Shown here piece after piece: positions 1 to 11,232 of a stretch of DNA of 64,000 bases (positions are counted from its first letter, which is position 1; every line of letters begins with the position of its first letter). The notes beneath the pieces are model-generated. The model worked only from the letters and a program-made list of their open reading frames with translations. It had not been told where the DNA came from and did no database searches. A program made the position numbers and the translations under genes. Where the stretch lies: the NCBI GenBank assembly GCA_002118135.1, contig BDIU01000342.1, forward strand, positions 43,273-107,272, read 5' to 3'. The DNA is from Trebouxia sp. TZW2008 (lineage: Eukaryota; Chlorophyta; Trebouxiophyceae; Trebouxiales; Trebouxiaceae).

Positions 1-774
1 ATCGGATTTGAGGTTCACAGCTTAATTCAAGCAAGCACACTGACAAGTTATCAAGTTGTTGATAACTTGTCAACAACTTTCACAAGGCTGAGTATGTTGA
101 AGACCTGCTTTTCCTGTACTGAGCAGCTTCAGCATGGACTGCAAATGCTGCTGGGTGCTTGCAAACTGAAAGTCTGATCATTTGATACAAAGTAGCATCA
201 GTTTTGGGCACATGACCACTGTGTCTTGAAAGCAGACTCTCAACAAGCTAGCTGCCTTTGGTCAGATCCCTGCCGCTAACCTGCTTCAAGCGCCTGCAAA
301 GCAGACAATGAAAATTGCTGCCTGTCTGTGCTTATCAATTGCAAGCATCTGCCAGCACAAGGCAAAGCCAACCCTGGTGGCTGACAACATAAGCTGCCAA
401 CTGTTCGCTCCTGAATGTGGCTGTTGCTGCAATGTCTGAAAAGCTATCTGCCCAGAGGTGCCACCACTCCACCCGCTTCAGATCTGTCATGAGCATCCGG
501 GCCAGAAAATTTATCAGTAGCAGTTATCAAGAGCTCCCCCTTACAATCTGAGTGCTGTTGTCGCTGTTGTTCTAAATGTAGACCTGAAACGCTGTTCTTC
601 AAGGTCAACATGTTGACGCCAAACCTCAAACGCTCTTGCTACAGATCACCCTGCTTGGCAGGGTGGGCTGAGGCCAATGACTACACCTACTTTGATTGCA
701 AGTCTAGACACTAAATGCTAGTGGCACAGGTCCAAGGACTACATCCTAAATGTTGAACCGAAGTGCTATCACAG
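1..774. other. Sequence upstream of the first recognised radial spoke exon
   Basis: No exon can be supported here. The N-terminal part of the radial spoke head protein must lie in exons I could not recognise, or left of the window. Around 655-700 there is a decayed copy of the start of the next exon: a GGTGGGCTGAGGCCAATGAC-like stretch followed by CTACACCTACTTTG, matching about 800-835. It is out of a usable reading context and is read as a duplicated, dead exon piece. Confidence 0.4.
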
Positions 775-3700
775 GGCCAAATGATGTGCCTGCTGAGAAG
801 GGCGGGTCAGGGGCCAATGGCTACACCTACTTTGTAGCGAGCTTCCTGGGAGGGCCCTTGAGCCGCCTGCCTGCTGTGAAGCCAGCCCAGATCAAGGCTG
901 CACGCCAGATCAAGAAGTTTGTCACCGGCAAGCTGGACTCGCAGGTAGCCACTGAAACTTATGTGTTGTTCTCATTGTCCTTGCTTCTGCATGCTGATGT
1001 TCTACATGCTGCACGTTGTCGATGCCAGCGTCGTGAGCTTTGATACAGCTCTCAAACTGACCTCCCATGTCTTGCATGTATCACTTGATGATCACTAGTC
1101 ATGCAGCGCATATGTGCTTATACTGCAGAAAAGTTCAACAGACTGCACTCACAGCTTTCACAGGAAAACACATCTGTCTGCAGCACGCCAGTATGCGCCC
1201 TTCTGAACTCCCACATCCACATAAATCAGTACTGCGTGTGTTGATGTGAGAAGACACAACGCCTGTTTGCTGGTGTCTGCGTATTCACATCCAACATGCG
1301 CCCCTGCCCAGCACATTTGGTCAGTACTGCAGTTATTGATGTGAGAAAGCATAGCGTCTGTCTGCAGCTGTCTGCATACCCACCCTTCCAGGCACTGAAG
1401 TTCATCTTCTGAGAGCCCAGCTGGCTCGCATTGCAGCCAACATTGTGGGAAGCCCAGCTGGTCACTTCACAGCCAGTATGCTGGCTCAGCATTGCAGTTA
1501 TGGATATGAAACAGTATAGCGTCTGTCTGCAGGTGTCTGCATATCCACCTTTCCTAGGCTTGAGACAAACTTCCTGAGAGCTCAACTGGCGCGCATTGCA
1601 GCTACCACTATGCTGTGCCCAGTTGGGTTCTTCACAGCCAGTATATGCCGTGCCCAGCATGTTTGATCAGTGCTGTAGTTTTTATGTGAAGAAGCATAGC
1701 GTCTGTCTACAGGCGTCTGCATACCGACCCGTTCCAGGCACTGAGGTCCACTTCCAGAGAGCTCAGCTGACTTGCATTGCAGCCACCACTGTGCTGTGCA
1801 CAGCTGGCTATTTCACAGCCCATTTGTCCTTTCTCAACTCCTGAGGCACCTTGATCCAGCTTTGCAGTTGCTGATGTGCTGTGTCACTGTCTGTCTGCAG
1901 GTGTCTGCATACCCACCCTTTCCAGGCACTGAGGCCAACTTCCTGAGAGCTCAGCTGGCTCGCATTGCAGCCACCACTGTGCTGTGCCCAGCTGGTTACT
2001 TCACAGCCAATGAGGAGGGGGGCCTAGACAAGGCTGAGGACTTCACCCCCCCTGCCCCCATTGACTTGGGTACTGCTGGTGCTTGGGCCCACCGCTACCC
2101 CCACCTCAAGAAGCAGGGTAAGCTGATTGCAGCATCTTCTCATTGCTTCCCTTGAGAATCCAATGGGTCCATCTTATTTTTGAAGCAAGAAGCTCACAGG
2201 ACTGACAATCTCAACATGTTGATACAAAGCACATATGCATATGCAGACAAGCATTTACGGCTCAACCTGATGAGGGAGAGACGCTTGTGAAGGCCTCAAT
2301 CGACATGTTGCTCAGCGTCTGCAATTGTCAGCTTTGTTGACACAAATTGTACAACTGTGTGCACTAAGGAGGCAGCAGAAGGTGTGGAGGCAGGTGAGCC
2401 CAGTGAAGAAGAGTCTCAGTATGTCAATGATGGTGCCCGATCAGGCTTTGTCGTATCATGCCGGTCAAATTTGATGTGGTGGACCTGTTGATTGTCACAG
2501 GCCACCCAACTGTGTTCACCAAGGTGGCAGCAGAAGGTGGGCAGGCAGGCGAGCTCGCTGAAGAAGAGTCTGAGCATATCAAAGTCGCACACTACAACCT
2601 TCACTCCCTGCACCTGTGGTTGTTGCCTTAGTTCTTCAGACTTGAGCTTTTGTTTGCATAGGGCGCACGACTGTGTTCACCAAGGTGGCAGCAGAAGGTG
2701 GGCAGGCAGGCGAGCTTGCTGAAGAAGAGTCTGAGCATATCAAAGTCGCACACTACAACCTGCACTCCCTGCACCTGTGGTTGTTGCCTTAGTTCTTCAG
2801 ACTTGAACTTTTGCTTGCATAGGGCGCACGACTGTGTTCACCAAGGAGGCAGCAGAAGGTGAGGAGGCAGGTGAGCCCAGTGAAGAAGAGTCTGAGCAGG
2901 GCCCAGAACCCCTGAGCACCCTGGACAAGGATGCAGAGGTGGATGGAATTGAAGCCTGGACACCCATCTTCAGTAGCACCAACTCAGGAGTCAAGAACCA
3001 GGTAATCCTCAATGATACTTGGCAATCAATAGAATTTACAGTCCGGGGCAGGGAGCCAGATTGGACTTCCTGGCTTGAAAGCACAGGTGAATGTGTCTGG
3101 CAACGGAAGGCAGCTGATCAGTGATCGCCTCAAAGGAAACTGTGACACGCCTCAACGAAAGTTATGACATCTACTGGCACAAGCGCTGAGAGAGAATTGA
3201 AGCCTGGACCCCCATCTTCAGCAGCACCAGGCGTCAAGAACCAGGTAAGACATTTTCTATCAAATAGTCATATTGGTGGTGGCAGATGAATGGGGCAGCA
3301 TTCATGTGTTTGTCACAAACATGGTGTTTCCCTTCTTGCAATCTTCTGTGCAGCAAGTGATGACATGAACTGTAGTAATATCAAGGTGCGGCAAAATTGT
3401 TTATACTCTACCTTGACATGGCACATGCTTGCATCCAATGCAAATGCTGTTGCCAAGCATACCAGCAGGAGAGGTGTGGAACAGGGTTGTTGGATGTGAG
3501 TGCTGAAGGCAATTCACCTTGAGCCAGACTGCTCAAGGTGAAACATTCTCAAAAATTATATTTTTGGAGGTATTTTCTTGCTTCAGGTGGCAGGCATGCG
3601 CAGAAATTTGTGGCTGAAGGCAGTTGTTGAACCAGACTGCTCAAGGTAAAACATGCTAAAGGTACTTTTTGGAGGTGTTTTCTGGCTTCAGGTGGCGGGC

Positions 3701-4608
3701 ATGCGCAGCAACTTGTGGCCTGGAGCCGCAGCTGTGGCCTCAGGGGTTGCCTTTACTAATGTGTATGTGGGCTGGGGTGTCAAGACTGGACCCTTCCTGC
3801 CCTTGCCCCCTCCCCCTGTGGCTCAGGAATATGACCAGGTGGGGCCTCACCACAATGATACTGACGCATGGGTTGTTTTGTTAAGTGCCCAAGGGGCTTG
3901 TTCTTGAGTAATTGCTTCGTCATGTGCCCGTCTCGTGCAAATTAATTATGCACAGCTGTCTGTCAGCATAATGTGTTGCTGGACAAGTTACAGGTGCTGA
4001 TTGCCTGTGAACGGCAATGCATCAAGATTCTTCTTGTTGTGCCTGGGTGATTTGTGATGCAACTGGTCTTCACCTTCACATTCACAGTTTGTTTTGGAAG
4101 CATCAGGCATGTGGCATGACTTTTCCTCTCTCATGCAGCACAGCCTGATTCAGGTGCTCACATGACAAAGTAAGCCGCTTTGCCTCCGCTGTCCTTGCTG
4201 AAAAAGAAAGTGCACATCACAGACCATTGCAGACCAGTTTCCGCCATCGCAAACCACCACTGTACAGCCTGCTGGTGATTATGGGTGCTTGTCATTTTCC
4301 AGCCCACATGACATTGCAACGATGGACGCCTTCAGCTCTAAGGTTTCACAGAAATTTGCGTGCTGATGCATGACAGCCCTGCCACGCAGCCTGACCACCT
4401 GGACATTGCCATGAATGCAGTCAGGTCCGCAAAGCACATCGTCTTGAAGGCTATGACATGTTGTTGTTTTGACACTTTTCAAGTCCTTTGTGCGTGAATG
4501 CTCTGATGTGACATTGGTGGCTATTTGCAGGCGCTGGTGGAGTCAAATGAGTTGCCTCAGAAGCCTGAGCCAGTCAAGGAAGAGGAAGAGGCCAAAGAGG
4601 AGGAATAG
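775..4608 (+). CDS. Radial spoke head protein RSP4/6 (RSPH4A/RSPH6A family), 5' exons missing
   Basis: Component of the radial spoke head in 9+2 axonemes, needed for flagellar beating. Exons that join in phase: 775-944, 1901-2117, 2823-3001, 3692-3838, 4531-4608 (stop TAG). Family signatures in order are GANGYTYFVASFLGGPLSRL, the RQIKKFVTGKLDS segment, SAYPPFPGTEANFLRAQLAR, WAHRYPHLKKQG, an acidic linker, EAWTPIFSS, then NVYVGWGVK and PLPPPPVAQEYDQ, ending in ESNELPQKPEP and a run of acidic residues, as in the Chlamydomonas and animal proteins. Only about the C-terminal half of the usual 450-700 residues is visible. The introns contain several degenerate copies of these exons (listed separately). 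I cannot tell RSP4 from RSP6. The family call is secure; the 5' end is not. Confidence 0.88.
1322..2020 (+). repeat. Tandem copies of the RSP4/6 PPFPGTEANF exon
   Basis: The 3' intron edge plus the start of the exon at 1901 recurs upstream, with exon starts near 1368, 1533, 1713 and 1901 (spacing about 165-190 bp). Each copy carries GCGTCTGTCT(G/A)CAG or a close variant, then GTCTGCATA-C/T-CC. Copy 1 has lost one T in the CCCTTTCC run and soon hits a stop. Copy 2 is also frameshifted. Copy 3 (from about 1712) remains open to 1844, with PVPGTEVHFQRAQL in place of PFPGTEANFLRAQL, but has no downstream donor like the real exon. A weaker, older copy may lie at 1242-1321. Confidence 0.85.
2365..2993 (+). 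repeat. 161-bp tandem copies of the RSP4/6 acidic-linker exon
   Basis: The segment containing TGTGTTCACCAAGG starts at 2511, 2672 and 2833, an exact 161-bp period. The first two copies are nearly identical, including their intron sequence, and differ at only a few bases, so this duplication is recent. A shorter, more diverged copy is at 2365-2425. Only the copy at 2823-3001 continues into the following conserved EAWTPIFSS coding sequence. The others run into a stop shortly after the acidic stretch. Confidence 0.88.
3193..3736 (+). repeat. Further duplicated exon pieces in RSP4/6 introns
   Basis: 3193-3249 repeats the end of the preceding exon including its donor (GAATTGAAGCCTGGA, CCCATCTTCAGCAGCACC, AAGAACCAGGTAA) with a small internal deletion. 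Around 3521-3628 a unit of about 108 bp precedes and resembles 3629-3736, which contains the acceptor and start of the real exon at 3692 (GTGGCGGGCATGCGCAG; upstream copy GTGGCAGGCATGCGCAG). Confidence 0.75.
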
Positions 4609-4627
4609 TTTAATGTAGCTTTCGACA

Positions 4628-4632
4628 TGTAA
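4628..4632 (+). promoter_or_regulatory. Possible TGTAA polyadenylation signal
   Basis: TGTAA lies 20 bases after the RSP4/6 stop codon. TGTAA is the usual poly(A) signal in many chlorophyte algae. A 5-mer occurs often by chance, so this rests on position only. Confidence 0.35.
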
Positions 4633-5141
4633 TTCAGACACATCGCAATCGTCACCCATAAAGTAGCGCTGCTGGACTGATCATTGCAAGCATATGCACA
4701 TGCGTCATATGATGCCCACTCAAAAGTCTGTCTGGAAAGCTTGCGCATGACAGTAAGTTTGTCTGCAAGGCCTAGCACCACTTGGTCCCTTCGGAAGGTC
4801 CCTTGTTCCAATTCAGAACTCTAAAGATGATCCTCTGAAGCTGAGAGCAGAATGCTTGCAAGAGTGATTCTGTCGACGGCTATCGCAGAGACATGAACGC
4901 TGTGCATCACGGAGGTGCATGAGCAAATCAATTGAGCTTGAGAAGAAGAAGTGGAGAGACCGATGCTTAAAAACCACGTAGGTCTTTCTTGGAGGGACCA
5001 CTTCCATCTCGAGACAGGCGGTACCTTCGCGGCTGTCATGAAGTCGCCACCTGCTCTGCAAATGCTTGCAGTTGATTTTGCCAGTGTGCAAGCTGTCTTA
5101 GGCACTTCGCGCGAAATTTCAAGTCGAGCGCACTGTACACC
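4633..5141. other. Intergenic region, no gene seen
   Basis: Open frames here overlap on both strands and show no recognisable protein features. The region probably holds the 3' end of RSP4/6 and the promoter of the secreted protein that starts at 5142. No clear TATA box was identified. Confidence 0.4.
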
Positions 5142-6759
5142 ATGGCACCTGCTACATGCACACGTCTTTTGCTGCTATGCCTAGGTCTGGCTCTGTGCTT
5201 CACGCACACTGAAGCGCTGGCAACGTGAGTCATTGCTACGTGCTGGCGAAGCAAGAGCACGCTTGCATATGACTGGCGCCTTTTGGGAAGCTCTCCCACG
5301 TGGTGCACCACATAGTGCTTCGCTGACGACGTGCTTCTGTTGCAACAGAAACCAAGGCACCGGCAAGAACTGCTCACCGGCTGCTGATGGACCCGGCGGA
5401 CCAAAGTGCAAGGGCTCACAGATCGGGGTGTGCTGCGATTCCAAATACCACAGTGACAACTGCTTGACCTTGGCCGGCGACAACGGGAAGCCTGGGGCCA
5501 CTGCCCAAGACGCAGACAACACCGTTCCTGCGGGTTCCAAACCCTCCTGCGCAAGCTTCAACTCTGCACTTGCTCAACCGCTATCCCCATATTGCTGCGA
5601 CCAGATGGATCTGCCTGATTGCGGCTACACTAGCACTCCAGATGGTTGTTTGGTAAGTGAGCAGCCTCAGAATTGCATAGCGCTTTTGGCAGCTGCAACT
5701 ATGAGTTGCATATAGTCACCTTGACAGTTCAGCACTCAGGCTGAGCATAACTGCATAAGTGTTTTGTGACTGGTTGACATACTGGTAGCATCTTGTCTGT
5801 CACCACCGGTACCGATTGCAGACAATATGCTGTGTCTATGGCTTTTGCACTGAATTCTGACGACAGACTATCACAGTAACATTCAATGCATCAAGGAGGA
5901 AACCAGCTGGGGTCTCTTGCTGCATTGCAATATTCTATTTTGCAAAGAAATCTTGTTACTGGCCAAGCTTGCTACGCTCAGACCTTGCTCAGTGCATCCT
6001 GCAGCTGGACAGAGAGTAAGTGTGTCTGCTCTAAAGGGTCAGCAAGTAAGGTCTCCACAAGCGGTCTGTCACACACTTTCACTGTCTGCAGGGGGATTCC
6101 AATGTATTCTGTTGCGCAAAGGTGGAGAATGGCGGAAAAGCCGGTAATTTCGATGCCACTTTGGCATGTTGATCCTTGCACAGCCATGCTGTGTACATCA
6201 TTCATGCTGCATACATCTGTGTGACCTGTGCTGTCAAGCAGTTCTGATGCAGGGTTACACTAGGTGCTTCAGGATGCTTTCAATTGCTTAGGTTGCTTAT
6301 TGTGTTGAAATGCTCAGCTGCCAAGCAATCCTTACTCATCTGCTGGCAAGTGCATTGGTATGAACGCATGCATGATTTTGCAAAAAATTGCCACGCTTGC
6401 ATAATGCAAATGTATCTGCGGTACTCACAGATGGCATGCATATGCATATCAATTTGCTCATGGCACAGCGTTGGCACAGGGAATGCACTGCTGGCTTTTG
6501 CGCTTCCAGCACACGCAAAGCATCTGTAACAGGCAACAGTTGCCTTGCTGCTTGTCTATGACTGCCAGTGACTGTCTCAAGGCTGCATGCAACGATGCGC
6601 TACAGTTTCTGACAGTGCAACGACACTGCAGCAGAAGTTTTGTTGATATTGCAGGCTCCAATTGTTTGAACCCATATATCCCAGGGCCTGCTTGTAGTGG
6701 TGACCGGCCCAACCAATTTTGCTGCTTCCAAGAGCTTGCCTTTGGGCTATCCGCATAGT
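5142..6759 (+). CDS. Secreted cysteine-rich protein, unrecognised family
   Basis: Exon 1 (5142-5224) starts MAPATCTRLLLLCLGLALCF, a textbook signal peptide, and ends at a GTGAGT donor. Exon 2 (5349-5652) joins in phase and encodes a Cys- and Gly-rich stretch with IGVCCDSKYHSDNC and SPYCCDQMDLPDCGY. Later likely exons begin near 6093 (GDSNVFCCAKVENGGKAGNF) and at 6655 (GSNCLNPYIPGPACSG, NQFCCFQE, stop TAG 6757-6759). A hydrophobic-x-CC motif recurs (GVCCDS, VFCCAK, QFCCFQ), so the mature protein is probably a chain of small disulfide-rich modules. Exons between 5653 and 6090 are uncertain. No family is recognised. An extracellular or cell-wall location follows from the signal peptide only. Confidence 0.6.
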
Positions 6760-6903
6760 CTGTCTGCAGTTGAGGGCTTGATCATAAACTGTTTGCAGTC
6801 AAGGTCTTGAGGAGTGTATCGTTTGTGCGGCTTCAATGTCACTTTGTGCAGAACGTTTCATGCATCACAATCCAGCAAGTCTGCCTGTCAAAGAGCTGTC
6901 TCA

Positions 6904-6928
6904 TGTAAAGCTTAACTCTATGACTCCT
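6904..6928 (+). repeat. Left arm of 25-bp inverted repeat
   Basis: TGTAAAGCTTAACTCTATGA plus CTCCT is the exact reverse complement of 7493-7517. The inside flanks are weakly similar and the outside flanks are not. The arm sits where methyltransferase motif X should begin. Confidence 0.9.
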
Positions 6929-7492
6929 TTCATTTGCACCATACAATTTATACTTTGCTGGAAATCCCATTATGCATGCGTATTCTCTTGGCGTCAGCAT
7001 CCTGAAAGATTCTCTGCCGGCAGAGGTGATTTTCACTAGACCGTAATATCCATAACTGCCATGATAGCGAGATGTCAACGTGAAGCTTGGCTTGCTATCG
7101 TTGAGTGCCTGCATTGTCCAACCAGCTCCACGTGCTTTTGCAGCAGCTGTTCTGGCATAAAAGCTCTGAGCCCTTTCCTTGCTGTGCACATAGTGAGTGG
7201 GTACCTTGCTGAGAGAAAGAAGACACTTGCCAACACTTGCATCATAATTTTTCAATGGTTTTGGGAAGCCCGGGCTCTGACATTTTCGATGACCTAAGAT
7301 GAATACTCTTCGCCGGTTTTGGGGTGCTCCATATGCGGCAGCATTCAATATTGCAGCGTCTGTTTTATAACCAGTTGTCTCCAGGTCTGCCATCATGATA
7401 TGCAGAAATGATTCACCTTTGTCCTTCTTACTTATAATTCTCTGCAGGGCATGCACACACACTCTGGCACACCTTAGGTGATCGCAAAATGC

Positions 7493-7517
7493 AGGAGTCA
7501 TAGAGTTAAGCTTTACA
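7493..7517 (-). repeat. Right arm of 25-bp inverted repeat
   Basis: Exact reverse complement of 6904-6928. On the minus strand it lies just upstream of the first methyltransferase-like residues. No target-site duplication was seen beside the arms. Confidence 0.9.
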
Positions 7518-7618
7518 CTTTGCGACCACCTGAAGGTGTCGGGTTCTTCTGCAAACCTTCTTTTGTTGGCTGCATGTTGCCTCTGAGCACTGAGTGACAT
7601 CCACAGTTCTTTGTCCAA

Positions 7619-8738
7619 AGCCTCTTTGTTTTGGTGTCGGCACTGCTAGCACTGTCAGTGTTGCCACGCTCCAAGCCCTCTCACGAGGACCAAAATTTGA
7701 TATTTGCTTGCCTACCAGCAATGAATGCTGGCCTTCACATTGGGTTGCAGAGTGCATAAGCACTGTACAGCTGACCACATACAGCTGATGCTGTTGGCGT
7801 CGCCATAGTTGAATGCACTTTCTGCTGATAGAACATTGACGCTCTGCAAAATAGTGCAGCTGTAACAAAGAGTTTGGCAGATTTGGGCAAGTGATTTACA
7901 GGGCTCAATCCAACCAGTTGCCACGTTCTGTTGCAGTACTTGTCTGAAGTGCATGCTCAATTAAAGCCTGGTGCAGTGGCCTCTGGTGGTCACGTGGCAT
8001 GAGCAGTCAGCAAACCTGACTGTGCAACAAAAGGCAGTAACTTTGGCCGGCCAGGTGTTGCATTTTTGGTTTTGCCCTCGACTGTTGCAGAACAGCACAG
8101 CTGTGGTCAATACAAATCTCACAAACAAGTGCAGTGAGCAAGCTCCAGGCATGGGCGTCTTTCCGTGACAGGCTAAATTGAATTTTGCGAAAGCCTGCCA
8201 CAAAAGCAAGCTTGTGAGTCGAGGGATGTTGTAAAGCATATGTATGTTTTACACACACTATAACACTGTATAAGACGTGAGTGTCTCTTTTGCATTGCCT
8301 GCAGCTGTCCCGCAATGGCTGAGTACGCTTCGATTTCCTACAAGTACATCTATGTCTGTGCGTCACAGACTGTGCCCGCTCCCAGTCAACTGTTACAACA
8401 GATGCGAAAGTTGGTCTAACTTGCATTGTGAGCTGCGCAGCATTTCTTGCAAAGATTGTTGTACAAGCTGGCATGCCTGCTCGACAAATTTTGGGTCATT
8501 TCCAACTTAGAACGTGACACCAGACTTGGCTATTGCAAGCTCGAATCATGATTGACTGCTCAATACAACAAACAAAGAGACAAACGACTGCTCACTGCTG
8601 CCAATGGTAGTCATAACAAAAGCTTGCATTGTCAGTGTACAAGCCAACGGGCATAAACATAATCACTGGACCAACTCCAGAGTTGTACAGAGCAAACATT
8701 CTGGTCAATTGGCTGTGAGTCAATCAGCATAGATACAA
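7619..8738. other. Intergenic region, no gene seen
   Basis: Searched on the minus strand for upstream methyltransferase motifs (DLFxGxGG, PPCQ, ENV) without success. Overlapping short frames on both strands look like shadows. It includes the 3' flank of the VPS2 gene. Confidence 0.4.
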
Positions 8739-10372
8739 CTATTGCTTGCGCAAGTTGTTCAGTCTCTGCTGCAAGTCATCATCAATGCCATCACCGCCTC
8801 CTGCTGCTGATGTGCCTATCGCTTCAGGTTCTGCAGCCAGGGCCTGAGGTGCAGCTTGTTTCTGTCCTGGGGCCTTGACCAGCTCAGAATCAAGGTTGAC
8901 ACCAATCTCATCAAGGACCTGGGACACTAGTTCATTGGACTCATCCTCTTCGTCTTCACCCTGCACAGGTCAGGGTTGCAAGTCGTTTTGCTGCAGCACG
9001 CAAGCAGCATGGAGAGCTCTCATTGAAGAGGGTTGGACTGTGTTGTACAAATCAAGCAGAGCAAAGCTAACAAATCAAGCTGAACAGGGTCACACACATG
9101 TTGCCATACATCTTCTGCTGTAGCAAACTCAATAGCGCCACTTTCTGTTTGCATCGGCTGCAAAAAGCTGTTAGGTCTGGCTGGGCTTTGCATAGGGTAC
9201 CAAAAGCAGATAGTTTGAGCTGGTTGGGCACAATCGTATGCACCTCAAACGCATCATCAACAGCATCTCCCATCATCTCGCTGGTCATCTCCATCCTTTC
9301 ATTCTGGCGATCAAACTCACGCATGATATTGGACAAGGCAGGCAGATTCATCTGCTTGTTCATGGCACCCATGGCCTGCAAAAGCAGACACTCAGGCTTA
9401 ATTCGACAGACAGCAAAAGACTGCTCTCAAGCAGCTAGCTTTGCAATGAAAGGGCCTGCTTGAAGATGCTGCCAGACTGATGCAGCAACTGAGATGCATA
9501 ATGATAATGATGATGATAGTAACAATCACAGTATTAAGAATTGATTGCATTTTCCAACACATGTGCTAGGTGTGTGCAGCCCAAGTCCTATTTTGTCAGG
9601 CTGGATTGTTCTGAGCACCACGTTGAGGACAATCTAGAGATGATAACTGAGACTGGTTGCAATGAACAGGCATAAGTCATGTAGCATACTTGAAATGTTG
9701 CAAGTGCCGCCGTATGCAGCGTGCATCACAGTGCAACGTTCATCATTTCTGACGGTGAAATCAAGGTTGTAGAAAAAGCTGGACGTATCACCTTTGTGGC
9801 ACCTCGCATGGCATCTGCCATTGCTTGCGTGGATTTCAAAGTCTGCAACAGCGGCAATTATTATGAACCATGTGATGAGCTGCAACATAGGGAATGCATT
9901 GGCTCAACAGAGTATATATACCTGTATCCGCAGGGAAACTGCTTGTAGCTGAGATTTGAGGGCATACATCTTAGTGACTGCATGTCTGTTTCTGACCAAA
10001 GACTTGGCCATGACTTTCACGGCATCCTGCACGTCAAACATTGCGCCTTTCAACACATGATCATCACTTGAAGCCAATGTTTCAGCTAGTTTGCCAGCAT
10101 ACCATTTGGCCCTGCTTTGCTGTTTTCTTGATTTCTGCTATAACTTTCTTTTCCTGATTCTGCAGTGCCATCCGCTCTCGGTCAAGCTCCCTGATGGCTT
10201 TGTCCAGCATCCGCTTGTTCTCCCGCAACAATTCTGCATACATGACAGTAATGAAGTGTTGTTGTATACTTTGAGGTCTGACTCACAAATGTCAAACGAG
10301 AGCCACTTGGGGGTTATTCTGTAAGTAGAGCTTACCCTGCGGGGTCTTCTTTTTGCCAAATAACCAAGACAT
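8739..10372 (-). CDS. VPS2: ESCRT-III subunit VPS2 / CHMP2A-like
   Basis: Charged multivesicular body protein; polymerises on membranes to bud vesicles into multivesicular bodies and in abscission, and is removed by VPS4. Six exons join in phase to 225 residues: 10103-10233 follows a 37-nt first exon at 10336-10372 (MSWLFGKKKTPQ), then 9922-10026, 9792-9842, 9244-9375 and 8739-8960. Visible are the basic N-terminal helix (ELLRENKRMLDKAIRELDRE), KKTAKQGQM, DAVKVMAKSLVRNRHA, SQLQAVSLRIQ, MNKQMNLPALSNIMREFDRQ and the acidic tail ending DLQQRLNNLRK, a MIM1 motif for VPS4 binding. Length matches plant VPS2.1. The start sits directly before the first exon's conserved WLFGK. A retrotransposon tail lies in the fourth intron. 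Confidence 0.95.
9490..9640 (-). mobile_element. Decayed LINE 3' end with microsatellite tail
   Basis: An ATGATAATGATGATGA-type simple repeat is followed by a stretch with CCAACACATGTGCTAGGTGT, CCAAGTCCTATTTTGTCAGG and similar blocks. It matches, with many changes, the copies at 18722-18915 and 46055-46440. It lies in a VPS2 intron, with the element read on the minus strand. It is the most diverged of the three copies. Confidence 0.6.
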
Positions 10373-11232
10373 CTTGTGAAACTAAAGTTCTATGTGGGTC
10401 GGGTTTTAAACTATTCACACAAGAAGACGGCAAGATGTGCGGGTAATGCTGTTGCCGGCCTCCTTGCAGCTTGATGGGTTGCTATCAGAGGCGAGTATAG
10501 CCGCTGCTCTGTCTGTCAGATCGCTTGTGAGACAACGAGAACCTGGCTTGTCAAGAGGCAGAATAGAAGCAGGATGCTGTAGGCGGTCAGGTGAGCAGTC
10601 ACTGGATGTTCTTCGGAATCTTGCTGCAGCGCGCACGGGTTGGTGCACGGGGCAAGATGCACTGCAGCTACAGCTAGCTCCTGCTGCTTTGAGAAGAAGA
10701 AGTTGCACAACTCTGCTGCACTAGAGGAAGCTGCCACTTGGTGTCATCACTTTGATGCCCGCTCCTGCGAAAGCAACCAAAGCAGAAGCACAGTGGCAAA
10801 AGCTCAGGCCCTTTGATGCCACTGCATGACTGAGCACAGACCTGTTTGCTTGACGCAAAGTATTCCGAAATCATTGCACGGTCTTGACACTGTCAGATCA
10901 GCTACCTATGGTGCTCTTGTTATGCTGCATAAACTTATTCAAATCAATTGATGTAGCTCGATATATTGGCCGGCAAAAAGCAAGCATGCTGTGCAGCACA
11001 TGCGCAACAAAATGGGGGGCCATGAGGCAACCAAATAACAAGTCACTTCAGATCCTACTCTACTTAATAAGCTGGGCTATTTCTGGCCTATCTAGGAAAC
11101 TACAGCAAAATCAGTCTCCACCCAATCATGAAATAGGAGAACACATCAGGTAGTGAATCTAGCTCAGTACCATCAAATGGATACGTGTCATCATTTAACA
11201 AAACGTCACAGCAACCAGCTGGTCTGCAACAG
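10373..11232. other. Intergenic region, no gene seen
   Basis: Upstream of VPS2 and downstream of the MFS gene. Several overlapping frames on both strands, none with recognisable features. It should hold the VPS2 promoter; no motif was identified with confidence. Confidence 0.4.

Larger units (their letters stand above)
6904..7517 (-). pseudogene. Fragment of a C5 cytosine-specific DNA methyltransferase
   Basis: Enzymes of this family put a methyl group on C5 of cytosine in DNA. The minus-strand frame shows motif VIII (AYGAPQNRRRVFILG) preceded by LETTGYKTDAAILN, then a short target-recognition region, then motif IX with FRMLTPREYACIMGFPAKY. This resembles compact bacterial-type enzymes more than plant MET1/CMT. 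Motifs I (SAM binding), IV (catalytic Pro-Cys) and VI (ENV) are not found upstream to about 8.7 kb, and motif X is missing downstream, so the fragment cannot be a working enzyme. An open frame runs past both ends (6839-7618), but homology stops at a perfect 25-bp inverted repeat on each side. Likely a captured gene fragment or the remains of a transposon-carried methyltransferase. Confidence 0.75.

Noticed and set aside
1322..2830. CRISPR-like array of regularly spaced repeats
   Set aside because: The repeats are exon copies of the host gene of 160-190 bp, with no short palindromic repeat or unique spacers, and the context is eukaryotic.
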